Origin: Desulfuromonadaceae bacterium
GTDB taxonomy: Bacteria > Desulfobacterota > Desulfuromonadia > Geobacterales > Pseudopelobacteraceae
Reading direction: 5' to 3'
Assembly (NCBI GenBank): GCA_028687585.1
Contig: JAQTZV010000007.1
Span: forward strand, 153,882 to 217,881
DNA: 64,000 nucleotides
Shown: positions 17,180-23,925 of the stretch, piece after piece
Layout of the letters: every line of letters begins with the position of its first letter
Position numbering within the stretch: the stretch's first letter is position 1
Translations under genes and position numbers: made by a program
Notes under the pieces: generated by a model
Seen by the model: the letters and a program-made list of their open reading frames with translations, nothing else
Database searches by the model: none
What the model was told of the DNA's origin: nothing

Positions 17180-18251
17180 GACACTTCGGCAATTTGGCTT
17201 GAAACCTCCCCGCATACTTACAGTGGCAATCACTGATGCCTGCAATCTCGTCTGCAACCATTGCTGGGTCGAAGCTGGCGGGCTGAAGGTGCCTACTCAC
17301 GTGCCAGAGCGGTTGTTAGAGCGTATGATTACAGAGTTTGCCGCTCTTGGTGGTGAAGGGCTTCGTGTCACAGGTGGCGAACCACTTTGTCATCCTGCCT
17401 GGCTCAACATCTTGCGATTTTCGCGTACGGCAGGACTTCGCACCCTCATTCTTCAGACAAACGGAATGCTGTTTACCGATGAACAGGTATCCGCACTGCA
17501 AGAACTGGACTTTCCGGGGCTTTCAATTGAAATCAGCCTGGACGGAGCGACGGCATTAACGCATGATCTGGTGCGGGGTGCGGGTGCTTTTGCCGGCACA
17601 CTAAACGGAATTCTGAAACTTGTACAAGAAGGGCTGGCCGGTCGCATATCTCTCTTTATGACCGAGATGCGCCACAATCTGGGAGATATCCCGGCACTGC
17701 TTGAGTTTGCCGAAAGCATGGGCATTGGTTCATTTGTTAGTGGCGCTCTGGTCCGGTGCGGTCGGGCCTCCGATGGGAACAGCATGGTGCCTCCCGATAG
17801 TGACCAGTATCTTCGGCTGCTGGACTACTACGATAGCAATGTGCGATTTCGAGAACTCTACCGTAAAATTGGGACTATTGCCGCTATAGAGTGGCGGACA
17901 GACAACTCAGTCAGCCATGAGGGCTGTTCCTTTATTGAAAACCCCTATATTACGCCATCCGGAAGAATCTATCCCTGTCTGCTGTGCCACACCGATGAGT
18001 ATTCCCTTACCGGTGTTTACGAAAAGGGTCTCGCGGCAACTCTTATTGAAGGAGCTCCGCTCTGGTCGTCGTTGCACCGTATCAGCCGGGATCGCACCGA
18101 TGCACTGTCGGAGTGCCGGGATTGCCCGGGAATGCCTTGTTGTGCCGGTGGCTGTATGGGACGGGCATGGGGAAGCTGCGGGAATTTTTTCGCCGCAGAT
18201 GATCGCTGTGAAGTAAGACGGACAATCTATCAGAATAGACAACTGTGTTGA
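17157..18251 (+). CDS. Radical SAM/SPASM protein, unknown substrate
   Basis: The 364-residue enzyme has the radical SAM cluster Cys29, Cys33 and Cys36 (DACNLVCNHC), RVTGGEPL near 74, and a Cys-rich SPASM-like C-terminus (CSFIENPYITPSGRIYPCLLC, then CRDCPGMPCCAGGCMG). SPASM enzymes usually modify peptides or proteins. The start overlaps the 54-aa ORF, its only obvious local partner. It sits between moaA and the methanol/NDMA-type alcohol dehydrogenase gene. It is distinct from mftC at 34679. It may mature a peptide or activate a neighbouring enzyme; both are inference. Confidence 0.8.
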   Translation: MRPIQPIETLRQFGLKPPRILTVAITDACNLVCNHCWVEAGGLKVPTHVPERLLERMITEFAALGGEGLRVTGGEPLCHPAWLNILRFSRTAGLRTLILQTNGMLFTDEQVSALQELDFPGLSIEISLDGATALTHDLVRGAGAFAGTLNGILKLVQEGLAGRISLFMTEMRHNLGDIPALLEFAESMGIGSFVSGALVRCGRASDGNSMVPPDSDQYLRLLDYYDSNVRFRELYRKIGTIAAIEWRTDNSVSHEGCSFIENPYITPSGRIYPCLLCHTDEYSLTGVYEKGLAATLIEGAPLWSSLHRISRDRTDALSECRDCPGMPCCAGGCMGRAWGSCGNFFAADDRCEVRRTIYQNRQLC

Positions 18252-18404
18252 AATTCCCCACTGTAGATAAAATCCATAGCCAAAAAATACCTATTGTGGA
18301 CATTATTATATAAAACTGTTCCATATCACCCCGATCCTTCAGTCCTTCCCGCCACGTATTCGCAAAAACAAATCATAACTAGCTGAAATATTACAATAAA
18401 ATAA

Positions 18405-18423
18405 GTTGGCATTCAACTTGCTA
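18405..18423 (+). promoter_or_regulatory. Sigma-54 promoter of the methanol/NDMA-type alcohol dehydrogenase
   Basis: TTGGCATTCAACTTGCTA has -24 GG at 18408-18409, -12 GC at 18420-18421 and 10 nt between. The start should lie near 18433, leaving a long leader of about 190 nt. That leader holds the 17-bp motif at 18497. Confidence 0.8.
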
Positions 18424-18496
18424 AAGATATAGGCAGCTCAACCATTATGAGCCAGAACTGTTGATACACGGTTCGTCAGCAATAGATAGAGAAGGT

Positions 18497-18513
18497 CATA
18501 GAACCTGGTTATG
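18497..18513. promoter_or_regulatory. 17-bp shared motif, copy 2
   Basis: CATAGAACCTGGTTATG, identical to 11840-11856. Here it is downstream of the sigma-54 promoter, in the presumed mRNA leader. Its distance to the alcohol dehydrogenase start codon (128 bp) is nearly the same as at the other locus (119 bp). The rest of 18252-18624 holds no gene. Confidence 0.6.
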
Positions 18514-18624
18514 AGGAGGTGGGAGCTAAATTTTTGAAAGGACAGATGTAGCGGTGAACGTAAGCAGTGCAATGCAATCACATCAACCCAAACGCAGCAC
18601 ACACCCAAAAAGGAGGTAGTACCC

Positions 18625-19830
18625 ATGTCACACAACAAAGACGTCAAACGAACCCTGAAGAATGAGAGACTGGAATACCCGATCAAAATGATGCACGCAT
18701 ATCCTTCTGTAAATGTCGGTTGGGGCGCACATACAATGGTTGGCAATGACGCCAAGGCTCTTGGCATGACCAATGCTCTGATCGTAACCACCGGCCTTCG
18801 CGGCACTGGTATCGTTGAGACTATTCAGGGCGTGCTGAAGGCTGCCGGGGTTTCTTCAGAAGTATTTGACAAAGTAACTCCCAACCCGAAAGACCATGAA
18901 GTTATGGCCGGCGCCAAGGTATTGGCATCGGGCAAATTCGACGGCCTGATCAGCCTCGGCGGCGGCAGCTCCCACGACTGCTGCAAGGCCATCAAACTTG
19001 TTCACAGTCATGACGGCCAGGATGTTCGTAGTTTTGAAGGTGCTTTCAAAGCGACCAAGGCTAATTCGATCCCACAGCTTGCCATCAACACCACATCAGG
19101 AACAGGTTCGGAAGTTTCCTGTTTTTCGATCATCAACCACACCGATAAAAAGTACAAGATGGCCCTTTTTGATCCAAACTGTACGCCAAGCAAATCTGTC
19201 AATGATCCGTTGATTCATCAGTGCATGCCTGGCGACCTCGCCGGTTATACCGGTATGGATGCTCTTGCTCATGGCGTTGAAGCTATCACATCCCGTCTGG
19301 GTGTTGTCTCCGCTTACGGTCCTGGTCTGAGCGCAATATCCCTGATCTTCGGCAACCTGCGTCAATCGGCAATGAACAGAAACAACGACAAAGCCGTCGA
19401 AGCAATGGTTTGGGCTGAAATGGCAGCTGCATACAGCTTCAACAGCGCCGGCCTCGGCCTTATTCACAGTATGGCTCACGCTTTGGGCGGTATGTACGAT
19501 GCTCCTCACGGACTCTGCAACGCTATCGGTCTTGGTCCGGTTATGACTTTCAACCTGCCTGCCTGCCCTGAACGCTTCAAGATGATGGCACAGGCTGCCG
19601 GAATCGATACAAACGGCATGTCCGATATGAGAGCCGGTCAGGCATTTATTGATGCCTGCCTGGAGCTGAAAGCGGATCTCGGCATCACCAAGACCTTTAC
19701 CGATCTTGGTCTGCTTGAAAAAGACGTCGAAGGACTGTCACGCTTCTCGGTTGCTGATATCTGTACAGAGGGCAACCCGACCGATACCGGTCTGCAGGAC
19801 ATGATCAAAATATTCCATCAGTGCATGTAA
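18625..19830 (+). CDS. Iron-type alcohol dehydrogenase of the methanol/NDMA (nicotinoprotein-like) group
   Basis: The 401-residue enzyme has VTTGLRGTGI (54-63), GGGSSHD (112-118), metal ligands Asp212, His216, His281 and His295, and CTEGNPTD near the C-terminus. The TTGLRG.GI, GGGSSHD and C..GNP signatures recall methanol:NDMA oxidoreductases, which hold NAD permanently and use mycofactocin as electron acceptor in actinobacteria. Reaction: primary alcohol (methanol, ethanol or similar) to aldehyde. A perfect AAGGAGG precedes the ATG, a sigma-54 promoter lies upstream and a strong terminator follows, so it should be made in quantity. Downstream MoxR and CoxE-like genes may activate it. Nicotinoprotein behaviour is inferred. 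Confidence 0.85.
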   Translation: MSHNKDVKRTLKNERLEYPIKMMHAYPSVNVGWGAHTMVGNDAKALGMTNALIVTTGLRGTGIVETIQGVLKAAGVSSEVFDKVTPNPKDHEVMAGAKVLASGKFDGLISLGGGSSHDCCKAIKLVHSHDGQDVRSFEGAFKATKANSIPQLAINTTSGTGSEVSCFSIINHTDKKYKMALFDPNCTPSKSVNDPLIHQCMPGDLAGYTGMDALAHGVEAITSRLGVVSAYGPGLSAISLIFGNLRQSAMNRNNDKAVEAMVWAEMAAAYSFNSAGLGLIHSMAHALGGMYDAPHGLCNAIGLGPVMTFNLPACPERFKMMAQAAGIDTNGMSDMRAGQAFIDACLELKADLGITKTFTDLGLLEKDVEGLSRFSVADICTEGNPTDTGLQDMIKIFHQCM

Positions 19831-19869
19831 TTTTTACCTGAATCATTGTTACTCCCATTGCAATGATAT

Positions 19870-19922
19870 GCCGCTGGCTCCGAAGGGTTGATGTCCCTCA
19901 CCGGATGCCAGCGGCTTTTTTA
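19870..19922 (+). terminator. Strong rho-independent terminator
   Basis: GCCGCTGGC (19870-19878) pairs with GCCAGCGGC (19907-19915), then seven T. It ends the alcohol dehydrogenase transcript 40 bp past the stop. Confidence 0.9.
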
Positions 19923-19966
19923 TCGAAAAACGGTGCCATTGCTGAAAACCATAATAATGCTCTCGC

Positions 19967-19986
19967 ATAGGCGTAAAGATTGCAAA
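19967..19986 (+). promoter_or_regulatory. Candidate sigma-54 promoter of moxR/coxE
   Basis: ATAGGCGTAAAGATTGCAAA has -24 GG at 19970-19971, -12 GC at 19982-19983 and 10 nt between. The -24 box is weaker (AGGCGT), but TTGCA is exact. The predicted start is about 40 nt before the moxR ATG. Confidence 0.5.
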
Positions 19987-20035
19987 GAAACAGCAGTGCA
20001 GAAAGGCTCACTAAATTCAACGACACGAGGCCATC

Positions 20036-20938
20036 ATGATTACCGAACAAGGGGTTAAGGATTTTCTTCAAACAGGTGGATACATTGCCGATGACGCCAT
20101 CGCCACCGCCGTTTTTCTGGCACTTCGTATGGAGAAGCCGATCTTGATCGAGGGGCCTCCCGGTGTCGGAAAGACCGGCCTTGCAAAGGCGCTCTCCTCT
20201 GCTCTCGATTTCCCCTTGGTGCGGTTGCAGTGCTACGAAGGAATCGACGAGGGGAAAGCTCTCTATGACTGGGAGTACGGCAAGCAGTTGCTCTACACCC
20301 AATTACTCCGCACCCAGCTTGACAATTACCTCTCCGTGTCGTCCGACCTGCGCGAAGCGGTAGAGCGCCTCTCAAGCGAAGAAAGCCTGTTCTTTTCCAA
20401 AAACTTCCTGGTACAGCGGCCGATTTTGCGCAGTTTCCTTTCTGAAAAGCGCTCCCTGCTGCTTATTGATGAGATCGACCGCTCCGATGACGAGTTCGAA
20501 GCGCTGCTGCTGGAGTGTCTGAGTGATTTCCAGGTCTCGATTCCTGAACTGGGGGTCATCGAGGCCAAGAGAAAGCCGCTCGTAATCCTGACCAGCAACG
20601 GCACGCGGATGATTTCAGATGCGCTGCGCCGTCGCTGCCTGTATCTCTATATCGGATACCCCGACCTGGAGCGTGAAGTCGCCATTGTGCGGGTAAAATT
20701 CCCCGACCTTTGTGAGGATCTTGCCCGTCAGATGGTGGCCTTCCTGCGTAAAGCGCGCGATTTGAATCTGCGTAAACCGCCAAGTGTTTCCGAAGCCCTT
20801 GACTGGGCCCAGGTTCTGTCAATAATGAAGGCGACGAAGCTTACGCCCGAGGTGGTCGCCAATACCGTCGGGGTGATCGCCAAGCACCAGACCGATCTGC
20901 AGAAGGTGACAGACCTGGCTGCACAGGAATTGAGCTGA
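20036..20938 (+). CDS. MoxR-family AAA+ ATPase (CoxD/NorQ-like)
   Basis: The 300-residue ATPase has Walker A GPPGVGKT (40-47), Walker B LLLIDEID, sensor 1 TSNGTR and sensor 2 ALRRRC. MoxR-type proteins work with a VWA partner as chaperones that insert metals or activate metalloenzymes and alcohol or CO dehydrogenases. The VWA gene follows 3 bp later. The location directly behind the methanol/NDMA-type dehydrogenase suggests that enzyme as client, but AOR or another metalloenzyme cannot be excluded. The start has only a modest GAGG. Confidence 0.9.
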   Translation: MITEQGVKDFLQTGGYIADDAIATAVFLALRMEKPILIEGPPGVGKTGLAKALSSALDFPLVRLQCYEGIDEGKALYDWEYGKQLLYTQLLRTQLDNYLSVSSDLREAVERLSSEESLFFSKNFLVQRPILRSFLSEKRSLLLIDEIDRSDDEFEALLLECLSDFQVSIPELGVIEAKRKPLVILTSNGTRMISDALRRRCLYLYIGYPDLEREVAIVRVKFPDLCEDLARQMVAFLRKARDLNLRKPPSVSEALDWAQVLSIMKATKLTPEVVANTVGVIAKHQTDLQKVTDLAAQELS

Positions 20939-20940
20939 TC

Positions 20941-22353
20941 ATGGAACGGATTATCGCCGGATTTGTCGCCGCCCTCCGTGAAAGCGGTATCCGCGTTTCT
21001 CCCGGTGAGAGCCTGGATGCGGTTCAGGCGTTGGCGCTCTGCGGCATGGACGCTCGCCGCTCTTCCCGGCAGCTCCTCCGGCTGACGCTGGTGAAGAATG
21101 TCAACGACATTGCGGTGTTCAATGAGGTCTTCAACCGCTATTTCAGCCGCTTCCATTATGTCGACCCGGAAAGTGATGTTCCCGCGCTCATGGACGCTGC
21201 TATCATCGACATGGAGGGGGGGGAATTCACCTATCTGAACCAGCAGCAGGGTGACGACCACGATGATCACGGCCCTCTGCTCAAACTTGACAGCGAAATC
21301 AGCCCAGAAGATTTGGCTGAACTGAAAAGCCTGACGGAGATCGATCCGGACGATACGGACGGGACTGAAATAGTTATGCAGATGAAGGGGTACCGCGGCA
21401 AGGCAAAGAAACCTCCCCGGTCGACGCGCCGCTATACGCAGAATCCGCTCGTGATAGAACTTAACAAGAGCGACAGTGTCGGGCGAGGTGTCACTTTTTC
21501 TCCTGAAGAGCAAGCCGCCATGCAGGATGTTGTGTCCCGTATGATGCTGCGTCTCCGCAAGGATATGAAGCGGATGAAGAACAACCAGAATCGCGGCAAG
21601 CTGCACGTCATCAAGACGATCCAGAAAAATTACCGCCATGACATGGTGCCGTTTCAGGTGGCACTGCGGCGTAAACGCCGCGAGAAGCCGCGTCTGGTAG
21701 TGCTTTGTGATGTCAGTTTTTCCGTGAGTCACGCTTCCCGTTTCATGCTGCTGCTGCTCCATACCCTGCATAATCAGCTCCTTGATGTACGCAGTTTCAT
21801 CTATAACCGGGATATTTCGGAAATCACCGACATGCTCGCCAATATGCCGGTCAACGATCTGATGGAAACCATTGATACCGGCGACATCGTTGATCTTGAT
21901 GAAAACAGCAGTTTTGGCCAGGTTTTTCTGAAATTCAAAAAGCAGTACCTGGAAAACCTGCGCGGTCGACCGGCCTTTATCATCCTGGGAGATGCACGCA
22001 ACAACTACGGCGATGCCAATGACTTCGTGCTTGACGAGATCCGTGAGAAGGCCCGCTACATGCTCTGGCTGACTCCGGAGGATCGTGATTCGTGGAGCCG
22101 GGGTGATTGCTTGATGGATCTCTACGGTTCCTACTGCGACCGGGTAGAGGTTGTAAAAACGGTTGATGAGTTGAGTCTGTTTGTCGAGGATCTCCTGCGC
22201 GACATCTATGCCGATAAGGCAGACCCGCTGGACAGAAAAAAAATCCTTGAAGCCAAGGCAGCAGAGACCTACGACCCCAGTGACTATTATCACCGAGGAG
22301 AAAGCAGCCGCAGCGAGCCGGTTTTCGACCCTGGCGGACGCGGCCATTGGTAA
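20941..22353 (+). CDS. CoxE-like von Willebrand factor A protein
   Basis: The 470-residue protein has a helical N-terminus (ESGIRVSPGESLDAVQAL is typical of CoxE-like proteins), an acidic middle and a C-terminal VWA domain whose metal site starts DVSFS near residue 257. It is the standard partner of MoxR ATPases, the pair acting as a remodelling machine that matures metalloenzymes. The spacing from moxR is 2 bp. The long frame on the opposite strand is a shadow of this gene. The client is unknown; the local dehydrogenases are candidates. Confidence 0.88.
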   Translation: MERIIAGFVAALRESGIRVSPGESLDAVQALALCGMDARRSSRQLLRLTLVKNVNDIAVFNEVFNRYFSRFHYVDPESDVPALMDAAIIDMEGGEFTYLNQQQGDDHDDHGPLLKLDSEISPEDLAELKSLTEIDPDDTDGTEIVMQMKGYRGKAKKPPRSTRRYTQNPLVIELNKSDSVGRGVTFSPEEQAAMQDVVSRMMLRLRKDMKRMKNNQNRGKLHVIKTIQKNYRHDMVPFQVALRRKRREKPRLVVLCDVSFSVSHASRFMLLLLHTLHNQLLDVRSFIYNRDISEITDMLANMPVNDLMETIDTGDIVDLDENSSFGQVFLKFKKQYLENLRGRPAFIILGDARNNYGDANDFVLDEIREKARYMLWLTPEDRDSWSRGDCLMDLYGSYCDRVEVVKTVDELSLFVEDLLRDIYADKADPLDRKKILEAKAAETYDPSDYYHRGESSRSEPVFDPGGRGHW

Positions 22354-22397
22354 CATGGCGAATACGTATTATTTTAACGAACCTATGAGGAGTAGTT

Positions 22398-22709
22398 ATG
22401 AGTTGCGATCCTAAACAACACAAGATGCACATATGTGCTCTCAAGGCCCAGGGGCTGGATGACTGTATCAAAAAATTCTCTGATAATCCCACCGTCGAAT
22501 GCCGGAAATGCGGTGTCAAGGCCAACAGCTCTGAAAACCTGTGCGCCGCGCATTTAGGTGACTGGGCGCCGAATGTGGCAGGTGGGCATGGCTCCGTCGG
22601 CTACGAAGAGGTCGGAAAACCGCACGAGGGGTCTGACACTGCGAAAGAGGACGAAAAAGAGATCGCCACTCAGGAGGTACCGGCAGCAGGATCCTGCGGT
22701 GGGTACTAA
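22398..22709 (+). CDS. Cys-rich small protein with C-terminal CGGY
   Basis: The 103-residue protein follows AGGAG and starts SCDPKQHKMHICALKAQG. Six Cys in the first half (3, 13, 23, 35, 38, 49), including VECRKCGVKA, look like a metal or Fe-S site. The second half is Gly- and acid-rich and ends AAGSCGGY. It lies 44 bp behind the CoxE-like gene and before gldA. I do not recognise the family. The end CGGY resembles the mycofactocin precursor end CGVY; whether this is meaningful is unknown. It could be a metal-delivery factor for the MoxR/CoxE machine. Confidence 0.65.
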   Translation: MSCDPKQHKMHICALKAQGLDDCIKKFSDNPTVECRKCGVKANSSENLCAAHLGDWAPNVAGGHGSVGYEEVGKPHEGSDTAKEDEKEIATQEVPAAGSCGGY

Positions 22710-22711
22710 TT

Positions 22712-22796
22712 CCAATACCAAATCAAAGCGCCATCATCTTTGGCTCAATCCTTGCCGCCTTGATTTTATCTTTGATGTGAAATTGGTATACATTGG
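22712..22796. promoter_or_regulatory. Inverted-repeat region containing a candidate sigma-54 promoter
   Basis: CCAATACCAAATCAAAG (left) pairs imperfectly with CTTTGAT...TTGGTAT...TTGG (right). An alternative inner stem is AAATCAAAGCG / CGCCTTGATTT. Between them TTGGCTCAATCCTTGCC (22740-22756) has -24 GG and -12 GC with 10 nt between. A start near 22767 would lie 46 nt before gldA. The symmetry could be an operator or a dispersed hairpin element. Confidence 0.5.
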
Positions 22797-22812
22797 ATAA
22801 GGGGGTACTATT

Positions 22813-23925
22813 ATGAGTCGGATGCTGCTTGCACCAGGTCGCTACGTTCAGGGGGCCGGTGCCATCAAGGAAATCGGCCTGCACACGTCTCGCATCGGAA
22901 CCTGCGCTATGGTAATTGGCGGCAGGACCGCGCTGACGCTCTGTGGAGAGGATATTCAGGCAAGTTGCGCCGAGAAAGGCATCCCCTGTCACCTGGAATG
23001 CTTCCAGGGGGTCTCCTCACGGCAGGAAATTATACGGCTGTCGGAGATCGCTGCTGCAGATGGAGTGGATGTCATCATCGCCCTGGGAGGGGGAGCCTCC
23101 ATCGATGCCGGCAAAGCGGTATCGCATGAGATGAAACTACCGGTGATAGTCGTTCCTACCGTTGTTTCAACTGATGCACCCTGTTCAGCACTGTCCGTCA
23201 TTTACACGGAGGCGGGGGCTTTTGAACGCTATCTGTTTTTACGGAAAAATCCGGATTGCATTCTGGTTGATACGACATTAGTGGCCAATTCCCCGGCGAA
23301 ATTTCTCGTGGCCGGAATGGGCGATGCCCTGGCCACTTTCTGGGAATCAGATACCTGTTTCAGAAGCGGAAAGCCGAATCCGCTTACCGGAGGTGCTCTC
23401 CCCACCCTTGCAACCAGGGCACTGGCGCGACTCTGCTACGAAACGTTGCTGGAGTCCGGCCTTCAGGCAATGCTGGCTGTTGAAAGGAAGGTCGTGACAC
23501 CGGCGGTTGAAGCAATTGTCGAGGCGAACACCCTGCTGAGCGGACTGAGTTCGGAAAACGGGGGACATGCCGGGGCACACTCTATTCATAACGGCTTGAC
23601 GAACTTGAAGGTTGCGGGGCGGAAACTTCACGGCGAAAAAGTGGCCTTTGGAGTCCTTGCCCAGTTGGTATTGGAAGGGCGTCCTTCTCGTGATATCAAA
23701 GAGGTGCAGGATTTTTGCTGCAGTGTTGGGCTGCCGATCTGCCTGGAGGATCTTGACATTGTCAACCCTTCCCCTGCGGAGATCAGCCAGATTGCTGCAG
23801 CTGCCGTTGCTGACGGCGAAACCATCCATTCGACCTGGTTTCCCGTCTCTGCGGATATGGTGGAAGCGGCGATATTGACCGCTGATGCCCTCGGAACCGG
23901 ATACAAAAAGGTGCATCGCTTATGA
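22813..23925 (+). CDS. gldA: Glycerol dehydrogenase-type NAD enzyme
   Basis: This 370-residue member of the GldA branch of group III dehydrogenases normally converts glycerol and NAD to dihydroxyacetone, or acts on related diols. It has GGGASIDAGKAV (92-103), PTVVSTDAP and zinc ligands Asp171, His256 and His273 (GHAGAHSIHNGL, LHGEK). AAGGGGG precedes the ATG. The gene overlaps the following kinase gene by ATGA, mirroring the alcohol dehydrogenase-kinase arrangement at 11959-14342. It probably contributes to alcohol/polyol use under the same control. Confidence 0.88.
   Translation: MSRMLLAPGRYVQGAGAIKEIGLHTSRIGTCAMVIGGRTALTLCGEDIQASCAEKGIPCHLECFQGVSSRQEIIRLSEIAAADGVDVIIALGGGASIDAGKAVSHEMKLPVIVVPTVVSTDAPCSALSVIYTEAGAFERYLFLRKNPDCILVDTTLVANSPAKFLVAGMGDALATFWESDTCFRSGKPNPLTGGALPTLATRALARLCYETLLESGLQAMLAVERKVVTPAVEAIVEANTLLSGLSSENGGHAGAHSIHNGLTNLKVAGRKLHGEKVAFGVLAQLVLEGRPSRDIKEVQDFCCSVGLPICLEDLDIVNPSPAEISQIAAAAVADGETIHSTWFPVSADMVEAAILTADALGTGYKKVHRL

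Noticed and set aside
18514..18536. Second sigma-54 element after the 17-bp motif (GGTGGGAGC...TTTTTGA)
   Set aside because: The -12 GC is missing at the required distance.
20728..22356. 542-codon open frame on the minus strand
   Set aside because: It is fully antisense to the CoxE-like VWA gene and the end of moxR, has no family motif or ribosome site, and reflects codon-bias shadowing.
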